From positions 1 to 57,416 of the forward strand of contig CANPTT010000012.1 of assembly GCA_947577065.1 (NCBI GenBank): DNA of 57,416 bases, in the 5' to 3' direction. Source of the DNA: an uncultured Pseudoflavonifractor sp. (GTDB lineage Bacteria > Bacillota > Clostridia > Oscillospirales > Oscillospiraceae). A program made the translations under genes and the position numbers. The notes under the pieces are model-generated. The model worked only from the letters and a program-made list of their open reading frames with translations, made no database searches and was not told the DNA's origin. This document shows, one piece after another, positions 1-7,371 of this stretch. Position 1 is the first letter of the stretch. The number at the start of each line of letters is the position of its first letter.

Positions 1-1112
1 TGCTGGGGATCGGGGATCAGCCCTATGAGGAGCTGATGGAGGAGCTGAAGGGGAGCCTGACTGAATATTTCCGGGTGGACTCTCTGGAGGACTACGACCA
101 GGTCTACCGGGCGGTGGGCTACTTCATTTTCCACTACGGCCGCATTGACTGGCTGGAGTCCAACAATGAATACTGGCTGGAGCGGGATGCCCAGCTCCGC
201 ACCGACTTCCATATTATCTCCGGCTTTCAGGCGGAGGACATGCCCCGGATCAAATATAAGTCCCGGATGAAGAAATACTATCAGGCGGTGGGGATCCCCA
301 CCGCCCGGTATCATCTGGTGGATGACCTTGAGGGCTGTATGGCCTTTGTGCGGACGGTCGGCTGGCCGGTAGTGGTGAAGCCGGACAACGGGGTGGGAGC
401 TTCCCACACCTACAAGCTGACCGGAGAGGAAGAACTGAGGGAATTCCTGGATCGAAAAAGGGTGGAGGGGGTTCCTTACATCATGGAGGAGTTTATCCAC
501 GCCGAGGTCAACTCCTATGATGCCATCATCGACTCCCGAGGAGAACCCATTTTCGAGACTGGGAACGTGACCCCTGTGTCCATCATGGACATCGTCAACG
601 AGGAGGATAACTCCATCTACTATATCGTCAAGGATCTCCCCGCTGATGTGCGGAAGGCGGGGCGGGATACGGTGAAGAGCTTTGGGGTGAAAAGCCGGTT
701 TGTCCACTTTGAGTTTTTCCGTCTGACTCAGGATCAGAAGGGAATGGGGAAGAAGGGGGATGTGGTGGCGCTGGAGGTCAATATGCGCCCCTGCGGCGGC
801 TTCAGCCCCGACATGATGAACTTCGCCAACTCCACCAACGTCTACAAGATCTGGGCGGATATGATCGCCTTTGACTGCTCCACTCTGGAGCAGGGAAAGC
901 ATTCCTTCTGTGCCTATGCGGGCCGCCGGGACGGAAAGGATTTTGTTCTGAGCCATGATGAGCTTTTGAAGAAATATGCCAAGGAGCTGCGGATGGTGGA
1001 TCGGATCCCGGACGTGCTGGCCGACGCCATGGGCAACCAGATGTATGTGGCGGTGTTTCCCACAAAGAAAGCTCTCGATAAGTTCTACAGCGATGTTTTG
1101 AAGTGCAATTGA
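1..1112 (+). CDS. ATP-grasp domain protein (5' end outside the window)
   Basis: The reading frame is open to the left edge of the window (codons run in frame from base 3), so the true start probably lies upstream; the ATG at 36 is only the first internal methionine. The protein has the layout of the ATP-grasp superfamily (carbamoyl-phosphate synthase large chain/D-Ala ligase type). A pre-ATP-grasp region is followed by a GWPVVVKPDNGVGAS nucleotide-binding segment, YIMEEFI, and a late metal-binding stretch ALEVNMRPCGG. Such enzymes make carboxylate-amine or carboxylate-thiol bonds through an acyl-phosphate. No neighbour in the window identifies the substrate. The family call is firm, the reaction unknown. 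Confidence 0.85.
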   Translation, partial: LGIGDQPYEELMEELKGSLTEYFRVDSLEDYDQVYRAVGYFIFHYGRIDWLESNNEYWLERDAQLRTDFHIISGFQAEDMPRIKYKSRMKKYYQAVGIPTARYHLVDDLEGCMAFVRTVGWPVVVKPDNGVGASHTYKLTGEEELREFLDRKRVEGVPYIMEEFIHAEVNSYDAIIDSRGEPIFETGNVTPVSIMDIVNEEDNSIYYIVKDLPADVRKAGRDTVKSFGVKSRFVHFEFFRLTQDQKGMGKKGDVVALEVNMRPCGGFSPDMMNFANSTNVYKIWADMIAFDCSTLEQGKHSFCAYAGRRDGKDFVLSHDELLKKYAKELRMVDRIPDVLADAMGNQMYVAVFPTKKALDKFYSDVLKCN

Positions 1113-1214
1113 AATCACGGAGAAATGCCCCCGGCGGTATGGCGTAAGCCTTACCAAGCTGGAGGATATGGAGGAGGAAAATGGACTCCAATAACATTTT
1201 TTGAAAGGAACCTC

Positions 1215-1242
1215 TTGACAATCCCTCCATATTTGGTATAAT
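1215..1242 (+). promoter_or_regulatory. Sigma-A type promoter of tRNA-Gln
   Basis: TTGACA at 1215-1220 and TATAAT at 1237-1242, separated by 16 bases, match the housekeeping consensus exactly. The tRNA begins about 30 bases downstream. Confidence 0.85.
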
Positions 1243-1273
1243 AATGCTTGCGTTTGCGAAAGCAGCGTAAGAT

Positions 1274-1347
1274 AGCGGGTTTGTGTAAGGGTAGCACAGC
1301 AGACTCTGACTCTGTATGTGAGGGTTCGAATCCTTCACCCGCTGCCA
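1274..1347 (+). tRNA. tRNA-Gln (anticodon CTG)
   Basis: The cloverleaf folds completely. Acceptor arms are 1274-1280 and 1337-1343, D arm 1283-1297, anticodon stem 1299-1303/1311-1315 with a seven-base loop carrying CTG at 1306-1308, and T arm 1320-1336 with TTCGAAT. The discriminator is G1344 and CCA is encoded at 1345-1347. CTG reads CAG (Gln). It has its own promoter and is followed by two hairpins. Confidence 0.95.
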
Positions 1348-1355
1348 TAATGAAT

Positions 1356-1394
1356 GAGTCCCACTTTTCGAATGTTTTTTGAAAAGTGGGACTC
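1356..1394 (+). terminator. Hairpin after tRNA-Gln
   Basis: A perfect 14-base inverted repeat (1356-1369 against 1381-1394) with an 11-base loop begins nine bases after the tRNA CCA. The T-run is in the loop, not after the stem, so it may act with the next hairpin as a tandem terminator or processing site. Confidence 0.6.
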
Positions 1395-1404
1395 GTTATA
1401 TTGG

Positions 1405-1438
1405 GGAAGCTCTGCATTGCAGAGCTTCCTATTTTTTA
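1405..1438 (+). terminator. Rho-independent terminator
   Basis: Perfect 12-base arms (1405-1416 and 1418-1429) are followed by TATTTTTT. This ends the tRNA-Gln transcript. Confidence 0.85.
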
Positions 1439-1810
1439 TATCTTTGGACGGGGGACTGATTTTCGAAAATACCAAAAATGCAAAACAAATACTTTTATGT
1501 TTTGGGAAGGTGGAGGCTTAAGAGTGTAGCCTGCTCAGCCGGTTTTTTCCTGTTTAAACTTTCTGCCATCCCCCGGTATATAGCTGTACCGGGGCTTTAT
1601 TATGCCCTCGCATGGGGGAGAGCCCTTTCTGTCCCGACTGTTACACTACGCCTTTGCCCGGCGCCAAGCCATTTGACGAACGGGAAAAAGCGCGGCCGGG
1701 GCCTGCGTCTCTTTTTTGCTTTGGCGGTAAGGTAGCAAAGAAAGAATTCCTATATATGAGTTGCCAAAAAAAGACCGTTTTTGTCATAATCGTCGTAGAG
1801 AGGTATGGTT
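1439..1810. other. Gene-free stretch, possible interspersed repeat
   Basis: About 370 bases hold no convincing gene. There is a hairpin around 1573-1594 (CCCCGGTA.../...TACCGGGG) followed by CTTTATT, and a GC-rich segment (about 1640-1740) whose translated frames are rich in Arg, Pro and Gly with no domain. It resembles repeated non-coding DNA near small mobile-type genes in gut Clostridia, but that is an impression. A genome self-search would settle it. Confidence 0.3.
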
Positions 1811-2038
1811 ATGCCGAAAACAGTCGATGCCTTTATTGCGGAGCTTATTCAGGAATACCAGCAGATCACCAAAAAGACCTGTACGGAGATCGCGCTGGAT
1901 TTTGATATAACGCTCTCAAATCTATATCGGTATCGAATGGGAAACGGGAACCCGAGAGCCAAGACGATCGATAAGGTCCTCTCTGCTGTGGAAGAGAACT
2001 GTCCTGGCCTGTTGGAGAGAAAAAGAAATGAAAGCTGA
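1811..2038 (+). CDS. Small helix-turn-helix protein, XRE-like
   Basis: A 75-residue protein beginning MPKTVDAFIAELIQEYQQ. The middle (TEIALDFDITLSNLYRYRMGN, residues about 26-46, then PRAKTIDKVLSAVE) has the helix-turn-helix spacing of XRE/Cro-type DNA-binding proteins. Start 1811 is preferred over the ATG at 1805 because AGAGAGG at 1797-1803 lies seven bases upstream of 1811 and only one base from 1805. It is followed 16 bases later by the Spo0A-C-like gene, so the two are probably cotranscribed regulators. The target is unknown. Confidence 0.65.
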   Translation: MPKTVDAFIAELIQEYQQITKKTCTEIALDFDITLSNLYRYRMGNGNPRAKTIDKVLSAVEENCPGLLERKRNES

Positions 2039-2054
2039 CATGGGAGGCGGTGGC

Positions 2055-2420
2055 ATGGAAGGTTTAAATAAAATCGAAGGTCTGCTGAATCGCTTGGGCA
2101 TAGCGGCAAGCTACACAGGCTTTTCCTATGCCGTATTCGCGGTGGAGCAATGCCTGGGGCAGAAGGACAAATTGTTGATGGTCACAAAACGGCTTTACCC
2201 GGAGATAGCAAAGCAATACAGAACAAATTGGAAAGCGGTGGAGAGAAACATTCGGACGGTCAGCAATATCGCGTGGCGGCAAAATCAACATCTGCTGGAG
2301 GAGTTGGCTCACAGGCCGTTAAAGCGGAGGCCTTCCGCCACAGAGTTTCTTTCCATTCTAACGTTATCCTTGCGCTCTGAGCCTCAAGCGATCCTTACTT
2401 CCGGTCAAAGCGGCAGTTAG
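2055..2420 (+). CDS. Free-standing Spo0A C-terminal-like DNA-binding protein
   Basis: A 121-residue protein whose residues about 5-105 follow the Spo0A effector domain. It has IEGLLNRLGI, then GFSYAVFAVE, then TKRLYPEIAKQYRT (Spo0A: ...LYPAIAKKF.T), KAVERNIRTVSNIAW (Spo0A: S.VERAIRHAIEVAW) and PSATEFLSIL (Spo0A: PTNSEFIALI). There is no receiver domain. The ATG at 2055 is chosen because GGGAGGCGG sits just upstream (2042-2050); the ATG at 2028 is in frame but lacks a good site. Spo0A binds 0A boxes to start sporulation. This protein could compete for such sites or be a mobile-element regulator; both are inference. Confidence 0.7.
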   Translation: MEGLNKIEGLLNRLGIAASYTGFSYAVFAVEQCLGQKDKLLMVTKRLYPEIAKQYRTNWKAVERNIRTVSNIAWRQNQHLLEELAHRPLKRRPSATEFLSILTLSLRSEPQAILTSGQSGS

Positions 2421-2439
2421 GTCCTTGAAAGCAGGATGG

Positions 2440-2478
2440 AAAAGCGCCCCGGTACACTCGGTGTACCGGGGCGCTTTT
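2440..2478. terminator. Bidirectional terminator
   Basis: A perfect 18-base inverted repeat (2440-2457 and 2461-2478) with a TCG loop starts with AAAA and ends with TTTT. It separates the Spo0A-C-like gene from the convergent AIM24-like gene. Confidence 0.9.
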
Positions 2479-2492
2479 GAGCTGTGCGGCGT

Positions 2493-3170
2493 TTACTTTC
2501 CCGTGGCAAAAAAGGGCCCTAACGCTGAGGCAAAGCTGGTGATGGGCATAGTCTGGAGGACGATCTTGCCGGGGCCGGTGACCACCGTGTTAAACAGCCC
2601 CTCCCCGCCAAAGAGAACGTTCTTGACCCCTTTTACCGACTGGATATCAATGGAGCAGGTAGCGTCGCACATGGCGAGATACCCGGTGTCGACCACCATC
2701 TGCTGTCCCGGTGCCAGGTCATATTCCACGGTGCAGCCGTCGATCTCCACGAAAGCGGTTCCCTGGCCGGACAGGCGCTGAAGAATGAAACCCTCCCCGC
2801 CAAAGAAGCCCGTTCCCAGTTTTTTCTGGAAAAAGACGGACAGCTCCACCCCCATCTCAGAGGCCAGAAAGCCTGACTTTTGTACCACGATCTCCCGGCC
2901 CGGGGCGATATCGATGGCGCGGATGGAGCCAGGGAAGCTGGAGGCAAAGGAGATCATGCCGCTGCCGTATTCGGCGGTATATGTATTTTGAAACATGGCT
3001 TCGCCGGAGAACATTCGCCCCAAGGCCCTGCTGAAGCCTCCCGCGCCGGTCTCCATTCGTATGTTGGGACTCATCCAGCACATGGAGCCTCTCTCCGTGA
3101 TCATGCTCTCACCTTGGGCAAGCTGGCACTCCACCACGGGCAGGGGCTCGCCGATGATCTGATACTGCAT
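2493..3170 (-). CDS. AIM24/TIGR00266 family protein
   Basis: A 225-residue protein starting MQYQIIGEPLPVVECQLAQG. It follows the TIGR00266/AIM24 beta-rich fold: MITERGSMCWMSPNI near the N-terminus, the repeated GGEG motif (FFGGEGFILQ and LFGGEGLFNTVV) and PGQQMVVDTGYLAM. Members are widespread in bacteria and the mitochondrial relative helps membrane-complex biogenesis; the bacterial role is not settled. The start at 3170 is set by AAAGGAG upstream. The reading frame extends further upstream but has no site there. It is transcribed from its own promoter (-35/-10 at 3247-3219). Confidence 0.85.
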   Translation of the reverse strand: MQYQIIGEPLPVVECQLAQGESMITERGSMCWMSPNIRMETGAGGFSRALGRMFSGEAMFQNTYTAEYGSGMISFASSFPGSIRAIDIAPGREIVVQKSGFLASEMGVELSVFFQKKLGTGFFGGEGFILQRLSGQGTAFVEIDGCTVEYDLAPGQQMVVDTGYLAMCDATCSIDIQSVKGVKNVLFGGEGLFNTVVTGPGKIVLQTMPITSFASALGPFFATGK

Positions 3171-3218
3171 CGCACTCTCTCCTTTAACGCTTCGATTTTC
3201 CGAAATGTCGGTAGACCT

Positions 3219-3247
3219 ATTGTACTCTCTCCAAGTACCAGGCGCAA
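3219..3247 (-). promoter_or_regulatory. Promoter of the AIM24-like gene
   Basis: On the minus strand TTGCGC (3247-3242) and TACAAT (3224-3219) are separated by 17 bases, about 50 bases before the start codon. Confidence 0.65.
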
Positions 3248-3297
3248 GAAAGAATTTTTCGGGCAGGACCGGGTAAACTGAGGGCGAGGTGAGGAAA

Positions 3298-3471
3298 ATG
3301 AAAAAGTATCCGGACCTGGATTCTCTTTTGAGGGAGGAGCCCAAGGCGGCGGCACTGTTTGCCGAGATCCCCCAGTATGCCAAAGACCAGATCATGACCC
3401 GAAGCGGGCATGTGAACACGCTGGATGTGTTGGAGGGTTATGTGAACAATCTCCTGCGGGGGGACGACTGA
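3298..3471 (+). CDS. Small conserved-looking protein (57 aa)
   Basis: The protein starts MKKYPDLDSLLREEPKAA and ends in an amphipathic helix with LDVLEGYVNNLLRGDD. It has no membrane segment or signal peptide. The central IPQYAKDQIMTRSGHVNTLDVLEGYV has the look of a small helical domain, but I do not recognise the family. The ATG at 3298 follows GAGGTGAGGAAA; a GTG at 3289 is in frame but lies inside the binding site. A terminator follows directly. Confidence 0.6.
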   Translation: MKKYPDLDSLLREEPKAAALFAEIPQYAKDQIMTRSGHVNTLDVLEGYVNNLLRGDD

Positions 3472-3509
3472 AGAGGGAGCGGCCTGGGTCATTCCGGGCC
3501 GCTCCCTCT
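3472..3509. terminator. Bidirectional terminator
   Basis: 13-base arms (3472-3484 and 3497-3509) follow the stop codon of the small gene at once. On the plus strand the stem is followed by TTTCG. The convergent DUF308 gene ends ten bases further on. Confidence 0.8.
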
Positions 3510-3519
3510 TTCGAAGCCA

Positions 3520-4050
3520 TTATTTGTCCCGCATCAGCTTATCCAGCTTTTGGGTCGCCCACAGGTCGACCGCGCCCTCATAGAGAAAGGCGCCGCCGAT
3601 GATCCGTACCAGCAGCAGATGGGTGGAGAAGGGATTCCACAGGACGACCGCCCCCAATGCCATGGATACAGCCGACAGCACCAGGGTAGAGGTCCATCCG
3701 GCGTAGCCAAAGGCGCGCATATCCAGCCCTCGTTTCAGGTTTGTGAGCCCGTCCACCAGAATATAGAGACCGAAGATGGTGGGCAGGATGGAGAGGATCA
3801 GGTGAGGCTTCAATAAAAAGAGACCGCCGAGAATGGCCGCGAAGAAGCCCAGCACCAGCTCAAATTGAAAGCGGTAGCCGCCACTGGTTTGGACAAAAAA
3901 GGTGATAATGGCGGTGGCGCCATAGGCCAGCAGCAGAAGTCCGACAGCGGTGCAGAGAAGCCCAGTGGTAAGATCGGGAAAGAGGAGCAGGACCAGCCCC
4001 AAGCCTGCGTAGGCCAGAGAAGCGGCGATAAAACTTTTTTTACCATTCAT
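3520..4050 (-). CDS. DUF308 (HdeD-like) membrane protein
   Basis: A 176-residue protein of six hydrophobic helices arranged as three hairpins (for example YAGLGLVLLLFPDLTTGLL and ILGGLFLLKPHLILSIL), the pattern of the DUF308/HdeD family. Pro-containing turns such as FPDL, KPHL and NPFS between paired helices are characteristic. HdeD in E. coli is linked to acid resistance; most Firmicute members are uncharacterised. Start 4050 (MNGKKSF) has GGAAGGAG nine bases upstream. It follows the YbaK-like gene by four bases, so the two are probably cotranscribed. Confidence 0.85.
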   Translation of the reverse strand: MNGKKSFIAASLAYAGLGLVLLLFPDLTTGLLCTAVGLLLLAYGATAIITFFVQTSGGYRFQFELVLGFFAAILGGLFLLKPHLILSILPTIFGLYILVDGLTNLKRGLDMRAFGYAGWTSTLVLSAVSMALGAVVLWNPFSTHLLLVRIIGGAFLYEGAVDLWATQKLDKLMRDK

Positions 4051-4054
4051 AGTG

Positions 4055-4540
4055 TTATTCTCCTTCCGGAATCCAATTTTTGCATACATCCACCCAACCC
4101 GAGGCGCGGGAAAACCGTTCCAGATCAGGAAGAGTCAACTCAATGGCGGAGTTGGAGCTGCCTGCGGCGGGAAAAACGGTGGAAAACCGGCGAAGGGAGG
4201 CATCCAACCAGGTGGAGACAGCGGGGCTTTCGATGGCAAAGGGACACACCCCGCCCACGGCATGACCGGTAAAGGCGATGACCTTGTCCGGGGAAAGCAT
4301 TTTGGCCTTGGTGTGGAACTGGGCTTTGAATTTGGCGTTATCGATCTTGGCGTCTCCGGCGCAGACCACCAGAATGCAGCCGTCCTCTGCCGAAAAGGAG
4401 AGGGTCTTGGCAATGCGTGAGGGGGCACACCCTACCGCTGCCGCGGCCAGCTCTACGGTGGCGGAGGATACATCAAATTCCAGGATATCGCCCTCCCGGC
4501 CCCTTTGGGCAAAAAAGGAGCGAACCTTTTCAACGGACAT
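4055..4540 (-). CDS. YbaK/EbsC family aminoacyl-tRNA deacylase
   Basis: A 161-residue protein, the usual size for free-standing YbaK/ProX domains. It starts MSVEKVRSFFAQRG and contains the family's IAKTLSFS and GHAVGGVCPFAIE segments (the G-VCP-G loop that lines the substrate pocket). Such proteins hydrolyse mischarged tRNAs, typically Cys- or Ala-tRNA(Pro). The stop codon of the upstream thioesterase gene ends one base before this ATG, so translation is probably coupled. The open frame runs further upstream but would overlap that gene heavily. Confidence 0.88.
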   Translation of the reverse strand: MSVEKVRSFFAQRGREGDILEFDVSSATVELAAAAVGCAPSRIAKTLSFSAEDGCILVVCAGDAKIDNAKFKAQFHTKAKMLSPDKVIAFTGHAVGGVCPFAIESPAVSTWLDASLRRFSTVFPAAGSSNSAIELTLPDLERFSRASGWVDVCKNWIPEGE

Positions 4541-4541
4541 A

Positions 4542-4934
4542 TTATACCCCGGCTTTCCGCAAGGCTTTCGCCATAAATTTTTCGTTTTGAATAAGGAAAC
4601 GGACGTGGCTGCCTTTTCCAATGGGGCCCGCCCCATCAAAAGCGGACACGGCAAAGGTGAGAGAGCGGCCCTCCACGGCGATGAGCTCTGCCTCGGCCCA
4701 GACCTCCATCCCTATGGGGGTGGCGGCGTCGTGGGATATATCCATATGAACGCCCACCGAGCCCTGCCCCTCTACCAGACAGCCCTCCAGAGCGGCGACG
4801 GCGGCCTTTTCCATCAGGGCTGCCATCATGGGGGTGGCAAAGACTGGCAGAGAGCCGCTGCCCACTGCGGCGGCGGTGTTTTGTTCGCAGACAAGGCTTT
4901 GGGCGCGGCCCTTCAGGCCGGGGATCAACGGCAT
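4542..4934 (-). CDS. Hotdog-fold thioesterase (FlK-like)
   Basis: A 130-residue single-domain protein. VGSGSLPVFATPMMAALMEKAA, then GQGSVGVHMDISHDAATPIGM and a VHFLI-type C-terminus (VRFLIQNEKFM) follow the fluoroacetyl-CoA thioesterase (FlK)-like hotdog family, which hydrolyses small acyl-CoAs. GGGAGGG lies nine bases before the ATG. It is the first gene of a probable three-gene minus-strand unit (thioesterase, YbaK-like, DUF308). The natural acyl-CoA is not predictable. Confidence 0.82.
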   Translation of the reverse strand: MPLIPGLKGRAQSLVCEQNTAAAVGSGSLPVFATPMMAALMEKAAVAALEGCLVEGQGSVGVHMDISHDAATPIGMEVWAEAELIAVEGRSLTFAVSAFDGAGPIGKGSHVRFLIQNEKFMAKALRKAGV

Positions 4935-5051
4935 AGGGATCCCTCCCGTTTTCTATATGATAACAAAGTATAGTCCATTTTCCTCTATTTTGCAAGTGGG
5001 AAGGGCCGTGGGGGGCGCGGTGAAAAAAATAAGATCCGCTCCATTTCCTGG

Positions 5052-5080
5052 TTGATAATCCGGGCAAAATGTTGTATCAT
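5052..5080 (+). promoter_or_regulatory. Promoter of the SRP RNA
   Basis: TTGATA (5052-5057) and TATCAT (5075-5080) are separated by 17 bases. Transcription would begin near 5087, about 40 bases before the predicted mature RNA. Confidence 0.7.
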
Positions 5081-5106
5081 ATATAGGACACTGTCAGTCT
5101 GTCATA

Positions 5107-5124
5107 GGCCGGAGCCCTCCGGCC
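5107..5124 (+). other. Leader hairpin before SRP RNA
   Basis: GGCCGGA-GCCC-TCCGGCC forms a tight seven-base stem between the promoter and the predicted SRP RNA 5' end. It may mark the boundary of a 5' precursor removed by processing. Confidence 0.5.
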
Positions 5125-5128
5125 TGAG

Positions 5129-5407
5129 GCAAGGCCGCGCTAACCGGGGAGATAGCGGTGCCCTGTACCTGCAATCCGCTACAGCAGGGGTGAATCCCGA
5201 CCCCCGGAGCCTTGATGTGTCGTCTGACCCAGGAAAGCAGTGATGAAGGATCGGTCCTGCGCAACGCCTGCCCGTGAACCGTGTCAGGCGGGGAACCGAG
5301 CAGCACTAAGCGGAATCGGGCGTGTGCCGTGGGAGCGCCGTTCCTGAGCCGGCTGCCTGGGTAACGGACATAGCGGGGTCTTCAAAGGTCGGTGCGCGGT
5401 CTTGCCG
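5129..5407 (+). ncRNA. ffs: Signal recognition particle RNA, large Bacillus/Clostridium type
   Basis: This RNA scaffolds Ffh for cotranslational targeting of membrane and secreted proteins. The conserved domain IV is visible at about 5280-5312 (GTCAGGCGGGGAACCGAGCA then GCACTAAG, the internal loop that binds Ffh). The Alu-domain segment GCCCTGTACCTGCAATCCGC lies near the 5' end. The ends pair: GCAAGGCCGCGC (5129-5140) with GCGCGGTCTTGC (5394-5405, with G-U pairs). The roughly 277-base length fits the large SRP RNA of Gram-positives. Its place just before dnaX is conserved in Firmicutes. Exact ends are inferred from pairing. Confidence 0.9.
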
Positions 5408-5419
5408 CAGGCCGGAGTG

Positions 5420-5453
5420 GGGAAGAAGGGTATGCCTTTCTTCCCTTTTCCTT
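5420..5453 (+). terminator. Terminator between SRP RNA and dnaX
   Basis: An 11-base stem (5420-5430 with 5435-5445, one G-U pair) and a TATG loop are followed by TTTTCCTTAT. dnaX begins 26 bases later, so it must depend on read-through or on a promoter I cannot place. Confidence 0.8.
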
Positions 5454-5478
5454 ATATATCACAGAAGAGGTGAAGCCC

Positions 5479-7365
5479 ATGTATCAGGCTCTCTACCGAA
5501 AATGGCGGCCCCGCACGTTTGACGACGTGGTGGGCCAAAGCCACATTACCGAGACTCTGAAGCGCCAGGTGCAGGAGGGACGGCTGAGTCACGCCTACCT
5601 TTTTACCGGCACTCGGGGGACGGGAAAGACTTCCTGCGCCAAGATCCTGGCCAGAGCCGTGAACTGTGAACGGCCGGTAGACGGCAACCCCTGCAACGAA
5701 TGCCCCGCCTGCCGGGGCATAGAGGACGGCTCGGTGATGGAGGTGTTGGAGCTGGACGCCGCCTCCAATAACGGGGTGGACCAGGTCCGAGCCCTTCGGG
5801 ACGAGGCGGTATACTCTCCGGCGGCTGTCCGTAAGCGGGTCTATATCGTGGATGAGGTCCATATGCTTTCTACCGCGGCCTTTAACGCCCTGCTGAAGAT
5901 TTTGGAGGAGCCCCCTGAGCATCTGATGTTTATTCTGGCCACCACCGAGCTCCACAAGGTGCCGGCAACGATCAAGTCCCGCTGCCAGCAGTTCGCGTTT
6001 AAGCGGATTACCGCCGGGGATATTGCCGGACGGCTCCGGTATGTGGCGGGGGAGGAGGGGATCCCCCTTGCCGAGGAGGGGGCAAATCTGCTCTCTCGGT
6101 TGGCGGACGGCGGGATGCGGGATGCTCTCAGCCTTCTGGACCAATGCGCGGGGGGCGGAGCGGAGGAACTGGGGGAGAGCGCCATTCTGGCGGCGCTTGG
6201 CCTTGCGGGGAATGTGGAGACCGCCGCCCTGCTGAAAGAGATCGCCGCCCGGAATGCCGGGGCGGCGCTGGAGAGCCTGGACCGGCTGTATGCCGCAGGG
6301 AAGGATGTGGGGAGCCTTTTGGGCGAGCTCGCCTCTTTGGTCCGGGATCTGTTGATCCGCAAGACGGCCCCCCGGGGGGGAGCGGGACTGTTGACGGGCG
6401 GCTATGATGAGGAGACGCTGCGTGGCCTCTCCGAAATGCTGAACACCTCCCGGCTGGCCCAGCTACTGGGTCAGCTTCAGCGGACCGGGGCTGATTTGGG
6501 CCGCAGCGCCAACCGCCGGGTGGATGCGGAGCTGTGCCTGATCCACCTGTGTGACGAGGCTCTGGATGAATCGGCGGCCGGACTCAATGCCCGGATGGCC
6601 CGGCTGGAGGAGCTGGCGAAGCTGGGCAATATTGCCGCCGTTCCGCCGAAGAAGGGAACGAAGGAAGAGCCTGCCGTGGAGGAGGCCGTCCCTCAGAAGG
6701 AGCTTGAGGCGGAGCGTCCCAAGGCAGAGCAAAAGCCCAAGGCGGAGCCGGAGCCCAAGGCAGAACGGTCCGCTCCGGAGCCCCCCAAGACAGAGCCGGT
6801 GCAGCTGCTTCCGCCGCCGGAAGAGGATGCGCCGCCTTGGGATATGGAGCCTCCTCCCCCGAAGGAGGAAGCGGCGGCCTTCTCGTCTCAGCCCAAGCCG
6901 GAGGCGGAGCGGCCCTCCCGACCGGCGCCGCCCCCTGTACCCCCTTCCGCTCCGGTCCACTCCTCTGCCTCTCAGGGAGGCTTTTGGGGAGAACTGATCG
7001 GGGGACTTCGGGGACGGATCCCCATGGGGGAGTATAGCTTCCTTTCCAACCCGGCCATGGTCCGGGGGACCGCAGACGGTCCTCTGCTGACGCTGTGGGC
7101 ACAGAGCGATTTTGTGAAAAGCATGATCTCCAAGCCGGGGATCCTGGCTATCATTGAAAAGGCCGCCCAGACTTTGCCCGGCGCACCCTACCGGGTGGCG
7201 GTTTCGGTGGGAATGCCTCCCGCTGCCGCAAAGGCGGCCCCCCCCGCTGCCGTATCCATGGAGGCCGCGCCTGAGACTGTGCCGACAGAGGGGGAAGAGT
7301 ACGATAAGCTGGATGAGCTGCTGGCCTTTGGCGAGCAATTCAACGATATCATTACGGAGGAGTGA
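5479..7365 (+). CDS. dnaX: DNA polymerase III subunit gamma/tau
   Basis: The clamp-loader ATPase of the replisome, 628 residues. Walker A GTRGTGKTS lies at 44-52 and the zinc knot at Cys63, 72, 75 and 78. Walker B is VDEVHML (around 120-126), the ATTE sensor and the KSRCQQF SRC motif follow. Residues about 400-530 form a low-complexity linker of Lys/Glu/Ala/Pro with PKAEQKPKAEPEPKAE-like repeats. A folded C-terminal domain follows, as in tau. Start 5479 (MYQALYRKWRPRTF, the family N-terminus) follows GAGGTG. ybaB follows six bases after the stop, a conserved pair. I see no obvious slippery heptamer for gamma synthesis. Confidence 0.97.
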   Translation: MYQALYRKWRPRTFDDVVGQSHITETLKRQVQEGRLSHAYLFTGTRGTGKTSCAKILARAVNCERPVDGNPCNECPACRGIEDGSVMEVLELDAASNNGVDQVRALRDEAVYSPAAVRKRVYIVDEVHMLSTAAFNALLKILEEPPEHLMFILATTELHKVPATIKSRCQQFAFKRITAGDIAGRLRYVAGEEGIPLAEEGANLLSRLADGGMRDALSLLDQCAGGGAEELGESAILAALGLAGNVETAALLKEIAARNAGAALESLDRLYAAGKDVGSLLGELASLVRDLLIRKTAPRGGAGLLTGGYDEETLRGLSEMLNTSRLAQLLGQLQRTGADLGRSANRRVDAELCLIHLCDEALDESAAGLNARMARLEELAKLGNIAAVPPKKGTKEEPAVEEAVPQKELEAERPKAEQKPKAEPEPKAERSAPEPPKTEPVQLLPPPEEDAPPWDMEPPPPKEEAAAFSSQPKPEAERPSRPAPPPVPPSAPVHSSASQGGFWGELIGGLRGRIPMGEYSFLSNPAMVRGTADGPLLTLWAQSDFVKSMISKPGILAIIEKAAQTLPGAPYRVAVSVGMPPAAAKAAPPAAVSMEAAPETVPTEGEEYDKLDELLAFGEQFNDIITEE

Positions 7366-7371
7366 ACCGAT

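Noticed and set aside
1151-1417. A minus-strand frame across tRNA-Gln reading GEGFEPSHTESESAVLPLHKP
   Set aside because: This is the translated antisense of a tRNA gene, a known source of spurious database proteins.
5087-5407. SRP RNA region first considered as a cobalamin or other riboswitch because of its GC-rich hairpins before dnaX
   Set aside because: The Ffh-binding loop, the Alu-domain segment, paired ends and conserved position identify it as SRP RNA.
6660-6790. Repeats in dnaX considered as a possible tandem-repeat element
   Set aside because: They encode the Lys/Glu/Ala/Pro linker between clamp-loader and tau domains, a normal low-complexity region, and are imperfect at DNA level.
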